A DNA stretch of 64,000 bases from Bacteroidetes bacterium GWF2_41_31 (GTDB taxonomy: Bacteria; Bacteroidota; Bacteroidia; Bacteroidales; F082), in the NCBI GenBank assembly GCA_001769215.1, contig MEOL01000025.1:1-64000 (forward strand), in the 5' to 3' direction. The notes under the pieces were generated by a model, which made no database searches, had not been told where the DNA came from, and saw only the letters and a program-made list of their open reading frames with translations. The translations under genes were made by a program, and so were the position numbers. The stretch's first letter is position 1. Every line of letters starts with the position of its first letter. Below, piece after piece: positions 20,605-28,900 of this stretch.

Positions 20605-20868
20605 TTAATCCTGAGGAATTTGGTGGCGGCGGAACATCAGTGGGATTTCGGTTTTGGTGGGAGGACCGATTTCTACCAGCTCCCAGTCCTTGTCGTAATC
20701 TTTTAGTTTGTGTTTCAGCACGGTAATCCTGTCAATTTCGGGGTTGCCTTCCCAACTCAGCAATTCAACCCTGTACTGGAGTGTTTTCTTTTTCCCGTTG
20801 ATGCGAACATCAATTTCAACATTTTGCTCCTTATCGATGTCGGGGATTAAAATCACTATTTCTCTCAT
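20605..20868 (-). CDS. Small protein of the ABC export cluster, function unknown
   Basis: An 87-residue protein from MREIVILIPDIDKEQ to RHQIPQD, predicted soluble and beta-rich (alternating charged and hydrophobic residues, no membrane span). I chose the start at 20868 because an upstream extension would overlap the adaptor gene. It lies 7 bases after the adaptor stop and 11 before the permease, so it is translated with the export operon. I do not recognise the family. Confidence 0.6.
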   Translation of the reverse strand: MREIVILIPDIDKEQNVEIDVRINGKKKTLQYRVELLSWEGNPEIDRITVLKHKLKDYDKDWELVEIGPPTKTEIPLMFRRHQIPQD

Positions 20869-20875
20869 GGCTGTG

Positions 20876-22129
20876 TTATCTAAAAATAAGTTTCTCTTTG
20901 TTACCATAAGCGTCGTAGCGCGAAACAATTACTTTCTCACCCGGTTCAAGGCCTTCGGTAACTTCATAAAAGTTGGTGTTTTGGCGGTTGATTTTTATAT
21001 TCCGACGCACGGCGAAGTCGCCAGACGGATCTACCACAAATATCCAATTACCACCCGTTTCCTGGAAGAACCCTCCCCTTTTAATGACCACAGCTTCGGT
21101 TTCGTTGCTGAATTTTAACTTCACCTGAAGGGTTTGTCCACGTTTAATGCCCTTTGGGGCCAGGTCGTCAATAAAATACAAATCAATCCGGAACGAACCA
21201 TTGGTAACATCGGTATATATTTTCTCCACAACCATATCGTAAGTGCTTCCGCCATAATCGAATCCGGCTTCCTGTCCGATAAACACCCGTGAAATATAGC
21301 GTTCATCAATTTGAGCTTCCAAACGGTAATTATCCGGAATATCGATCTGTCCCAGATGCACACCTGATGACTTGGTTTCGCCTATCTTAAGATTAAAACT
21401 CGAGAGTTTCCCGGTGGCTGGTGCTTTCACATAGGCGTTTTCCATGTTTTTGCGCAACAGACTGACGTTCTCGTTCATACGCTTTAACGAAGTCTCAATG
21501 TCGATCTTTTGAGCTTCCCGCGAAATAGAGTCCAGGCGTTGCAATTTGAGAGATATCACCAGTTGTTTATTGGTGAATTCGGCCTCACGACTGGCATCTT
21601 CAAATTCCTTCTCGGCAATCACGCCCTGGTCGTGAAGATGCACTTTACGTTTGAATTCACGTTGAGCCACATCAATTTGATACTCCAACTGCACAATTTC
21701 CTTTTGACGAATATATTTGTTCTGTTCCAAGGACAAACGCGTGTTTTGCAGGTTGTTAATTTCGGCCAGCATCCTGGTTTCCTGCTCCATATAACTCAAC
21801 TCCATGGAAGTGTTCAACAGCTTTAACAAGGTATCGCCTTTCTGCACCATGTCGCCGTCTTCGGCAAAAATAGCCTCAACCACCCCGCCCTGGATGGCAT
21901 CGATATAATAGGTTTCCTTTGGGAAGACCACCCCATCGATGGGAATAAACTCCTGAAACTTGCTTTGCTGTACAGTTGCTATGGTAAGTTCATTTTTGTT
22001 GACGTAAAGCTTGGCAGATTTGTCGCGAAAAAACAACAGATAAGCCACCAAAACCACAAAGGATGAAATGGCTACCAACATTCCAATTTTTTTGGAAGTC
22101 CACTTTTTCTTTTCAATCATTCGGTCCAT
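20876..22129 (-). CDS. HlyD-family periplasmic adaptor of an ABC efflux complex
   Basis: The 417-residue protein has a short cytoplasmic start, one membrane span (about 16-34, GMLVAISSFVVLVAYLLFF), a lipoyl-like region (VVEAIFAEDGDMVQKGDTLLKL, 82-103), a long alpha-helical hairpin with coiled-coil character (about 110-245), the second lipoyl half (VKAPATGKLSSF) and a beta-barrel/membrane-proximal end. It would link the FtsX permeases to an outer-membrane channel; no TolC gene is in the window. It is the first gene of the minus-strand export cluster (adaptor, small protein, permease, ATPase, permease). Confidence 0.9.
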   Translation of the reverse strand: MDRMIEKKKWTSKKIGMLVAISSFVVLVAYLLFFRDKSAKLYVNKNELTIATVQQSKFQEFIPIDGVVFPKETYYIDAIQGGVVEAIFAEDGDMVQKGDTLLKLLNTSMELSYMEQETRMLAEINNLQNTRLSLEQNKYIRQKEIVQLEYQIDVAQREFKRKVHLHDQGVIAEKEFEDASREAEFTNKQLVISLKLQRLDSISREAQKIDIETSLKRMNENVSLLRKNMENAYVKAPATGKLSSFNLKIGETKSSGVHLGQIDIPDNYRLEAQIDERYISRVFIGQEAGFDYGGSTYDMVVEKIYTDVTNGSFRIDLYFIDDLAPKGIKRGQTLQVKLKFSNETEAVVIKRGGFFQETGGNWIFVVDPSGDFAVRRNIKINRQNTNFYEVTEGLEPGEKVIVSRYDAYGNKEKLIFR

Positions 22130-22246
22130 TGAATCAGTTTTTGTTAACTTTCGTTAACTAAACCTATGCCATACTCCATAACAATAACTAATCCTGACTA
22201 TTATATGACTTAAAGATAAATGTTGAGGATACAAACGTTCGGTATC

Positions 22247-22264
22247 GTACACTTTTTTGTACAC
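22247..22264. promoter_or_regulatory. Repeated GTACAC hexamers upstream of the export operon
   Basis: Two GTACAC copies (22247-22252 and 22259-22264) are separated by T6, each with the palindromic GTAC core. They lie about 120-135 bases upstream of the adaptor start. A second pair, GTTAAC at 22143-22148 and 22153-22158, lies next to the start. Both could be regulator sites; sequence pattern only. Confidence 0.3.
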
Positions 22265-22315
22265 TGGTGAACAAATTAATTTTGGCTGTAAGCCCAATAA
22301 AACAGGCCATTCTGC

Positions 22316-23167
22316 TTACCCCAGCTCAAACGTAGTCACGCCAAATACATGATCTAAATCGACCTTTGGTGGTTTACCATGATACATGCGGGCTGTTTCG
22401 AACACCTTTTTCATCTTATATCGCTCCACGAGTTTATGTGCGGCTTCGTTGGGTTCGGGAATATCCAGAAAAACAGGCTCAACCTCTTGCGGGAACCCAA
22501 AAAGAGCACCTGAGATGAGGTTGGCAATATTTTCACTTTCAGAGAACAATGGTCCAATTTTATATCCAATCCTGCATTTTCTGATCATCCCAAAACCCAG
22601 AATGCTCCCCTTCTCCACATAAGTGAGGGCAAGACTTTCGGGTTGCTGAATCCAACATTCCAGGAATTTGCTTCGTTCGGCAGGAAAATACTGTCTGTCG
22701 TATTTGACTAACGAATCGAACGACACTTCTGAAGCTGGTATTAAATGAACATTTTCCACGCTCATTCCGGTGGCTTTGCCTTCCATGCGTATGTTGCGAT
22801 AGGCCAACCGGTAGCCCGATTTGCGGTAATTGGGCTGCTGTTCCACCACCCCATCCATGCCTGCAACGCGTCCTTTCAGAGAATCATGACCCCTTTTCCA
22901 GATTTCATAACCATAGCCTTTTCCGCGGTATTCGGGAGCCACCATGTAAAATCCCATAAACCCAAAGTCATCGCCATATTTTACTGCCGATTTACAGGCG
23001 ATCATGCTTCCATCCAGCTCACCGATTAAAAATCCGGTGGGATCGGTTGCATAAAAGCAGGGTGCATCGTATAAGCCCGGGTTCCAACCTTCGCGGGCGG
23101 CCCATTCAACAGCGAGAGGGATTTCTTCCTCCGTCATTTGGCGGATGGTGTATAGGTCTTTGGTCAT
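22316..23167 (-). CDS. GNAT-family N-acetyltransferase
   Basis: The 283-residue protein has an N-terminal GNAT domain (about 6-140) with the acetyl-CoA loop VAPEYRGKGYGYEIWKRGH, preceded by GFMGFYMV. A second C-terminal domain (about 150-283) matches the two-domain GNATs in which the second part adopts a GNAT-like fold without the CoA loop. The substrate is unknown. I chose the ATG at 23167: a minus-strand -7 box (TACTTTTG, 23198-23205) lies about 30 bases upstream and would leave the longer in-frame start outside the transcript. Confidence 0.85.
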   Translation of the reverse strand: MTKDLYTIRQMTEEEIPLAVEWAAREGWNPGLYDAPCFYATDPTGFLIGELDGSMIACKSAVKYGDDFGFMGFYMVAPEYRGKGYGYEIWKRGHDSLKGRVAGMDGVVEQQPNYRKSGYRLAYRNIRMEGKATGMSVENVHLIPASEVSFDSLVKYDRQYFPAERSKFLECWIQQPESLALTYVEKGSILGFGMIRKCRIGYKIGPLFSESENIANLISGALFGFPQEVEPVFLDIPEPNEAAHKLVERYKMKKVFETARMYHGKPPKVDLDHVFGVTTFELG

Positions 23168-23197
23168 TGGGATCAATATCAATGGTATTTTATCAAC

Positions 23198-23205
23198 CAA
23201 AAGTA
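23198..23205 (-). promoter_or_regulatory. -7 promoter box of the GNAT gene
   Basis: TACTTTTG on the minus strand matches TAnnTTTG. It decides the start codon at 23167. Confidence 0.4.
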
Positions 23206-23383
23206 AGGATAATGGGCGAAAAGAAAAAAGATTACAGGTTATTTTCGGCGTCACGGTGAATCCAGGCAGCAATTAGAAAACCAGGGAATACAAAATTTGC
23301 TTTTCTTTGCCTTTAATTGGGATGTTTTGGAAGCAACCACATGGTTCCCTGTATTGTCTCTTCAATTAGATAAAATTAACTAT

Positions 23384-25069
23384 ATGAAAATTAGAAACTT
23401 ACTTTTGTTTGCCATGATATCGGGCGTCATGGGTGGTTGGGCTCAAATCGCCCCCGATAAGTATTATGTTCAGTTTACTGATAAAAACAACTCACCCTAT
23501 AGCATAAATGATCCATCGCAGTTCCTGACCCAACGGGCTATCGACAGAAGGACAAAACAGGGAATTGCCATCGACGAAAAAGATATTCCTGTAAACCCTC
23601 AATATTTGCAAGGTGTAGCCGAAATTGGTGTTGAACTGCTTAACGCCACCCGTTGGTTAAACGGAGTTACCGTATTTACCACCAATCCCGATTTGATTAC
23701 TCAAATCGAGGCCCTTCCCTATGTTGCCTCCACACGTTCATTTTTAATCAATAAATCAGCAAAAAATAAACCCTTTTTTGAAGTTGAAGAAATGTTGGCT
23801 ACTGAACATGAGCACATAACACCATCTAACAGGGGTGTATCCACACTTAATTACGGGAGTGCTTACGGACAGATTGAACAGTTAAATGGCATTAACCTGC
23901 ATGACAAGGGATTTCAGGGACAAGGGATGGTGATTGGTGTGCTGGATGCCGGATTTGAGTTTGCTGATATTCACCCTGCCTTCGACAGTTTATTCGCGAA
24001 CGGTCAGATTTTGGGTACAAAGGATTTTGTAAACCCGGGTGGAAATGTCTATACCGAGCATTATCATGGCAAGAGTGTACTTTCGTGTATGGGTGCCAAT
24101 TTACCCGGTGAGATGATAGGAACAGCGCCAAAAGCCAGCTATTGGTTACTTCGTACCGAAGATGCGCCGACAGAGAACTTTATTGAAGAGTTTAACTGGC
24201 TATCAGGAGCTGAATATGCCGACAGTGTTGGCGTAGATGTGATCAACAGCTCGTTGAGTTATGCTGGTTATGATATGCCTGAATGGGACAATACCTATGA
24301 AGATTTGGATGGAAATACCGCGATCAGTACACAAGCCGCTGATATTGCAGCCGCAAAAGGCATCCTGATTTGCAACAGTGCCGGAAATTCAGGCGACTCA
24401 GACTTTCCATGGAATGGTGCTCCTGCCGATGCCGATAGTGTTATGTCGATTGGAGCCGTTTGGTTAGATGATACCAGGGTGTATTTTAGCTCGATAGGCC
24501 CGACTGTGGATGGCCGCATAAAACCTACTGTGATGGCTTGTGGTGCAGGAGCAACTGTTGCCAGCGGAAGCGATGGAATTGATGTGGGAGGCGGGTTCGG
24601 AACTTCCTTCGCTTCACCTATCATGACCGGGATGGTTACCTGTTTGTGGCAGGCATTTCCCGAATTGAACGTGATGGCGTTACAGGAAGTGATTAAACAA
24701 AGTGGTTCTACAGCTTTAAATCCTGACAATTATATGGGATGGGGTATTCCTGATTTCGTTAAGGCTTCCTGGTTGATCACGTCTGTTAATCCTCCAAAAG
24801 AAGGGAACAGTCAACTAATTAGAATGGTAACACCGAATCCCTTTTCAAATCAGGTGTCAGTGGTTTTAAACCTGGACAAGCCAGAGGTAGTTGGTTTCAT
24901 TTTGACCACCTTAAACGGAACAGCGGTTACTCAACGCTCACAAAGGCTATCACCCGGTAACAACAGAATCAATCTGGATGAGGTATTGACCGATATGCCT
25001 TCCGGTATGTACTTTTTAAGGGTTACCACCTCCAACAAAATGGAAGTGACCAAGCTTCTTAAAAACTAG
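23384..25069 (+). CDS. Secreted S8 subtilisin-like serine protease with T9SS type-A sorting domain
   Basis: The 561-residue protein has a signal peptide (MKIRNLLLFAMISGVMGGWAQ), a propeptide-like region (about 22-150), the S8 catalytic domain (about 165-475) and a type-A Por_Sec sorting domain (about 485-561; TPNPFSNQVSV, then PSGMYFLRV and final KLLKN). The catalytic triad is complete: D188 in GVLDAG, H228 in HYHGKS, S408 in GTSFASP, with NSAGNSG as the oxyanion region. It should be exported by T9SS and act outside the cell on proteins or peptides. The ATG at 23384 was chosen because it starts directly at the signal peptide. Confidence 0.93.
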   Translation: MKIRNLLLFAMISGVMGGWAQIAPDKYYVQFTDKNNSPYSINDPSQFLTQRAIDRRTKQGIAIDEKDIPVNPQYLQGVAEIGVELLNATRWLNGVTVFTTNPDLITQIEALPYVASTRSFLINKSAKNKPFFEVEEMLATEHEHITPSNRGVSTLNYGSAYGQIEQLNGINLHDKGFQGQGMVIGVLDAGFEFADIHPAFDSLFANGQILGTKDFVNPGGNVYTEHYHGKSVLSCMGANLPGEMIGTAPKASYWLLRTEDAPTENFIEEFNWLSGAEYADSVGVDVINSSLSYAGYDMPEWDNTYEDLDGNTAISTQAADIAAAKGILICNSAGNSGDSDFPWNGAPADADSVMSIGAVWLDDTRVYFSSIGPTVDGRIKPTVMACGAGATVASGSDGIDVGGGFGTSFASPIMTGMVTCLWQAFPELNVMALQEVIKQSGSTALNPDNYMGWGIPDFVKASWLITSVNPPKEGNSQLIRMVTPNPFSNQVSVVLNLDKPEVVGFILTTLNGTAVTQRSQRLSPGNNRINLDEVLTDMPSGMYFLRVTTSNKMEVTKLLKN

Positions 25070-25093
25070 ATTCAACCTACACAGGTTACAAAA

Positions 25094-25131
25094 AAAAAAT
25101 ACCCATGGATTACGCCCATGGGTATTTTTTT
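25094..25131. terminator. Bidirectional rho-independent terminator after the subtilase gene
   Basis: Stem TACCCATGG / CCATGGGTA with a 7-base loop, extended by A and T tracts. It lies between convergent genes. Confidence 0.87.
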
Positions 25132-25157
25132 GTTCATTTTTTAACTTTTTGGCATCA

Positions 25158-25868
25158 CTACTTTTCTGTTCTTTCCAGGACCCAAAGGTGTTTGTTTTTG
25201 TCTTTGAAAGCGATGATTCCCAGATCATTATTATAGAAGAAACTAAAATCGGAATTGGTAAATACATTGAAAAAGGTCTTATCATTTAAAACCACCTCCT
25301 CAATGGGTTTGGGGAAAAGATTGACGGATTGTATTGGAAGATCCCTTTGGTTAACGAGTAGGGTGAGCGTTTTAGCGTAATCAGAGCTTTGGAAATCAAA
25401 GGCAACAGAAACAGTGAGTTGATCGGAAACGGCGATGGTATCCTGAAAAAAAGGGTTCACGCTTAAATTCAACATGAATTTCATTTGGATGAACTCAGTG
25501 ACTCCGTTGATAAAGAATTGATAGCTATCAACTGAGGCTTTTTTAACCTGCATCCTGCTGCTATCAAATTGACAGGGTTGTGATGCTGACATGCTCTCCA
25601 ATTTGTATCCTCCATCGCCAAACAAGAATTCAAATTTAGCCTGACGGCCATCCGCGTCTTTAAAATACAACAACCTGTTTTCCAGATAGGGAATACTGAT
25701 CCTGGAATCCTCCAGAAGCCTGAATTCCCCAACAAATTCTTCCCCGCACAAATCCGGCGGCAAATCAGGATCCCCATTTTTGCACGAGATGACCAACAAC
25801 AGCGAGAGCAACACCACCGTCGTCAATCTCAGGCTGTGAATTGTAATGTCAGGGTTGGGGTGGTTCAT
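25158..25868 (-). CDS. Predicted lipoprotein, function unknown
   Basis: The 236-residue product starts MNHPNPDITIHSLRL and has a hydrophobic segment ending in the lipobox LVISC, followed by KNGDPDLPPD, a typical short linker after a lipidated Cys. The rest is predicted beta-rich with no motif I recognise. I chose the start at 25868 rather than an in-frame ATG 17 codons upstream because it gives a normal-length lipoprotein signal. It is probably attached to the outer membrane (inference). Confidence 0.7.
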   Translation of the reverse strand: MNHPNPDITIHSLRLTTVVLLSLLLVISCKNGDPDLPPDLCGEEFVGEFRLLEDSRISIPYLENRLLYFKDADGRQAKFEFLFGDGGYKLESMSASQPCQFDSSRMQVKKASVDSYQFFINGVTEFIQMKFMLNLSVNPFFQDTIAVSDQLTVSVAFDFQSSDYAKTLTLLVNQRDLPIQSVNLFPKPIEEVVLNDKTFFNVFTNSDFSFFYNNDLGIIAFKDKNKHLWVLERTEK

Positions 25869-26041
25869 CGTTCCGGTATTTATAATAGGTGTCCTGAAAG
25901 CCTCTGTCATGGTTATCAATTGATGCCACCCGAAATTTCTTTCCGGTTTTTACATTTTCATCTGGCTAAAGTAATGAAAATTCCATGTTTTCATTTTATA
26001 TTGGTACCCGAAATTGATTTTCTGTATTGGCAACAGAATTT

Positions 26042-26557
26042 CTAAATACCCCAGGGATATTGGTTCCTGATTACACAAAAAGAGCCTTCCGGATCCCCTG
26101 CCAAATCCACATCGAAAATCAGGGGCGTCTGGTTGCCACAGTAAGGTTCGATGAATTTAATCACGTATTTTCCTGCTTCTACACCAACAATCTCTATTTC
26201 CAGATCAAAAAGGCAATTGCAACTACATAGCTGACTTTCTTCAAATTCCTGAATGACAATGGTATCACCGCTGGCGGTTACCTTACACGATAGATTTCCG
26301 GGACAACAATTAAACCCGGCATTGATGTGTTTGATTGTTAATTGATGGGTGGAGGTATCAAACTGATACTCTGCACAAGAAAGACTATCGGACAACGCGT
26401 TTGTAGTGGCGGCTGATTTTAAATCTTTACAGGCAGAGTTGCCGAGCAGACGGCCCGTAATACCGGCTGGATCATTGTTGTCCTGTTCATTTTTGCAACC
26501 CAAAACCAACATGGCAATAATTGATGCTGCCAGAACTGAATGAATTAATGCTTTCAT
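26042..26557 (-). CDS. Predicted Cys-rich lipoprotein, function unknown
   Basis: The 171-residue product begins MKALIHSVLAAS and has lipobox LVLGC, then KNEQDNNDPAG. The mature part is cysteine-rich: CKDLK, SCAEY, FNCCPGNLSC, LCSCNCLF, YCGNQ and FCVIR, suggesting disulfides or metal binding, probably in the periplasm or on the surface. I do not recognise the family. The gene lies between another lipoprotein gene and an outer-membrane protein gene on the same strand, with gaps of about 170 bases, so a shared operon is possible but not clear. Confidence 0.68.
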   Translation of the reverse strand: MKALIHSVLAASIIAMLVLGCKNEQDNNDPAGITGRLLGNSACKDLKSAATTNALSDSLSCAEYQFDTSTHQLTIKHINAGFNCCPGNLSCKVTASGDTIVIQEFEESQLCSCNCLFDLEIEIVGVEAGKYVIKFIEPYCGNQTPLIFDVDLAGDPEGSFCVIRNQYPWGI

Positions 26558-26745
26558 GGATATCGATTTGAGGTGATACATCGTGTGTGCTCTTTCAATG
26601 GATTATTTTGGTATTTATTCCATTCCAAACACGGATGGGATAATCCTGATTCCAAAAATACAAAAAGAGAACCATAAAACAATCACGATCAGTTATTTGT
26701 TTCAACTAAATCTGATGAGTTGAACAAAGTCTCCGGGAACTCTAC

Positions 26746-27798
26746 TTAAAACTGATAATACATCCCGACAAGGAATGATTGGGCGATGAGTCGTTTGGGA
26801 ATCACCGGAATGCCGCCTGTGGGCGACATCTCTAAATCATAGTCAAGTGACAGAAAAAACTTCTTATACATTTTAATGTTGGCTCCTAACATCAGCGCCA
26901 TGGTTTGCCCAAAGGGGTTATAAATGATGATTCCAATGGCCGCTTTAGGTCGTATTTTATTTCGGGGGTATATATATTCAAGTTGAAGTGGAATTTTATA
27001 AATGAGTTCTTGCTCCCCTTTGTGCCTGATCATGGAAAATAGAGTACCCGTTCTTAAAAAAAGTTTTTCATTTGCCCTTGGCAACCAGAAATGGGCAATA
27101 AATCCGGCCTGAAAATAAATATGATCATCCACATAATCGAACTTATGAAAACTTGTTATTCCTCCAACCACTTGAATATTAACCTTGGTGAAAGGTTGCT
27201 TTTTCTCATAAATAATACATTTCTCTCCCTGACACACCTCGTTGTGATAATCCTCTGCCAGTTCAACCAAATTTTCATTGTCAGGCACTTTCACCTTCGC
27301 AATTTTGGCCGCTAAGTCGGGTGCATCCTGCATGTAATAGTTTAATATTCCAATGTGGGTTTTCGATTGATATAAATAATGCTTGTCCCCTTCATATTTA
27401 ACCTGTTCATCATAAGTAATTTCCGTGAGCGGGAGGTCTTCCTTATCCAGATAATAATGGTCGCCATTTTCGTTTCGCAGGTAGTAAATATTCACCTTTC
27501 CTTTTATCAGGAACTCCAAAAAGAAGTGTTCGCCAGCCAGTTCTCTTGAAACATAATATTTGCTGTCGATAAAACGAAAGGCTGAGATATCAGGTGGCAG
27601 GTACTCCTTCTCTCCGACCGGTTCGTTTGCTTTAAAATAACAAGATTTACCCATTAACAAGTCACCCCGGTAATCAATTTCACCAACCACCGTATCACCG
27701 TTTTTGGAGATGATATATCCTGGTTTGTAATCAGTTTGGGCCATCAAACATCGAGTTGCGGTGATAAATCCCAGAAGTAACAATGCCTTAAATTTCAT
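26746..27798 (-). CDS. Secreted protein with C-terminal outer-membrane beta-barrel-like region
   Basis: The 350-residue protein has a signal peptide (MKFKALLLLGFITATRCLMAQ), an N-terminal domain with GYIISKNGDTVVGEIDYRG, a pattern shared with many Bacteroidota hypothetical proteins, and a C-terminal half (about 205-350) with alternating strands and a terminal Phe (VGMYYQF) typical of small outer-membrane barrels. Function is unknown. It is followed by no terminator that I could see, and its upstream gap holds repeat copy 1. Confidence 0.7.
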   Translation of the reverse strand: MKFKALLLLGFITATRCLMAQTDYKPGYIISKNGDTVVGEIDYRGDLLMGKSCYFKANEPVGEKEYLPPDISAFRFIDSKYYVSRELAGEHFFLEFLIKGKVNIYYLRNENGDHYYLDKEDLPLTEITYDEQVKYEGDKHYLYQSKTHIGILNYYMQDAPDLAAKIAKVKVPDNENLVELAEDYHNEVCQGEKCIIYEKKQPFTKVNIQVVGGITSFHKFDYVDDHIYFQAGFIAHFWLPRANEKLFLRTGTLFSMIRHKGEQELIYKIPLQLEYIYPRNKIRPKAAIGIIIYNPFGQTMALMLGANIKMYKKFFLSLDYDLEMSPTGGIPVIPKRLIAQSFLVGMYYQF

Positions 27799-28125
27799 TT
27801 TATTTTGTAAAGTTATTTGTAAAAAATGTCATGCAATTTTAGAATCGGTTTGTTTTTCGTACAGTTAAAAATTTCAATTTTGAATCCCCTCCAAAAAGTA
27901 TGTGCTCATTGATTTTCAACTCATTTACCCCAGACCCCTAAAGGGGAATTCGTTGAAAATCATTAAACTATAAAAGTCTCCTGCAGTCTCTTTTGAGGTT
28001 CTTGACTTTTCGGAGTGGACTCAATTTTCAGTTACAAATATAGGCGTATTCCTTTATCAAGCCGGTTTGGTTTTAAAATAAATGGTATACCGGTTTTGAC
28101 CAGGTTCATGAGATGAACAAAAAGA
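27799..28125. other. Intergenic region holding repeat copy 1
   Basis: The 327-base gap between the outer-membrane-protein gene and the gene at 28126 contains the 145-base inverted-repeat element at 27880-28024. The remainder shows only a weak -7-like box (TAACTTTA on the minus strand) close to the 27798 start. Confidence 0.6.
27880..28024. repeat. MITE-like element, copy 1 (145 bp, terminal inverted repeats)
   Basis: The ends (27880-27899 and 28005-28024) are 20-base imperfect inverted repeats, 17 of 20 positions pairing, starting TTGA and ending TCAA. Inside, GATTTTCAA (27911-27919) pairs with TTGAAAATC (27953-27961), and CCCCTAAAGGGG lies between them. The same termini and internal segments recur at 45268-45451. 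It is too short to encode a transposase. Confidence 0.75.
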
Positions 28126-28860
28126 CTATCCGCCCCGAACAAATTTTTCAAACCTCCATTCGGCCAGTTGTTTAAACCTGCACGACATATTCCCGCTGAC
28201 CCGGTTATGAATGGACTCCCAAATCAGGCGGATTGGTTTAATATTAGACCATGTTTTTTTGCCATAGAAATTAAACCCCACCATCAAAAACAATTGCGAC
28301 ATTTCTTTCTCGCCTCTTTCAGGAATGGAAGTCCTGACATACATCGAAAACACACCAATGGGATATCCTCCCTGACATTCGTAAAGCAGGTACCTGGCAT
28401 TGTCGGCGTCATTGGCAGCAGGAACTTTTTGAATTCTGATGGCTTTTAGATCGAATAAATGAAGCAGTTTCAGTCCGAAAAACCCATTTTTTAACCCAAA
28501 TAAGTATTTTGAACGGCCAAAAAGAAATATCTGGATTTTATCCAATTGGTTATCCTGGAGGTTTACTTTGGCCAGGTTGTTGGGCCAGCAGGTAGAATCA
28601 CCATTCCAGGCAAGCAATTCATCAAACAAAAAACTCGAAGGTACTTCAATTCCAATCCTGTGGATGTTAAGCATGCGATAATCTTCCACACCGATTCCAA
28701 TTCGCTGAAGGATGCTCTCACAATATTGTTGACGCTCCTCTTCGCTATCGAATTTTACCAATGTTTTTATCAAAGGTGTGTTGATGAGGAAATACTTGAT
28801 ATCGGTGAAGATATTTTTGCTCCTGGAAGGGGGATATTTAGGTACAAACTCGTTCATCAT
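28126..28860 (-). CDS. Conserved-looking protein of unknown function beside the FAD oxidoreductase
   Basis: The 244-residue protein has no signal peptide or membrane span. It contains LQDNQLDKIQIFLFGRSKYLFGLKNGFFGLKLLHLFDLKAIRIQKVP, SMYVRTSIPERGEKEMSQLFLMVGFNFYGKK and a basic C terminus. The mixed alpha/beta pattern could fit a polyketide-cyclase/START-like or lipid-binding fold, but I do not recognise it. Its start lies 40 bases downstream of the oxidoreductase stop on the same strand, so the two are probably co-transcribed. Confidence 0.6.
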   Translation of the reverse strand: MMNEFVPKYPPSRSKNIFTDIKYFLINTPLIKTLVKFDSEEERQQYCESILQRIGIGVEDYRMLNIHRIGIEVPSSFLFDELLAWNGDSTCWPNNLAKVNLQDNQLDKIQIFLFGRSKYLFGLKNGFFGLKLLHLFDLKAIRIQKVPAANDADNARYLLYECQGGYPIGVFSMYVRTSIPERGEKEMSQLFLMVGFNFYGKKTWSNIKPIRLIWESIHNRVSGNMSCRFKQLAEWRFEKFVRGG

Positions 28861-28900
28861 TTTAAGCGTTCAACCGATCATTGTGTTAGTGATTCAAATA

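Noticed and set aside
22165-22182. Possible sigma-54 promoter (TGGCAT...TTAG on the minus strand) upstream of the HlyD gene
   Set aside because: The -12 element lacks the GC of the TTGC consensus, so the match is not convincing.
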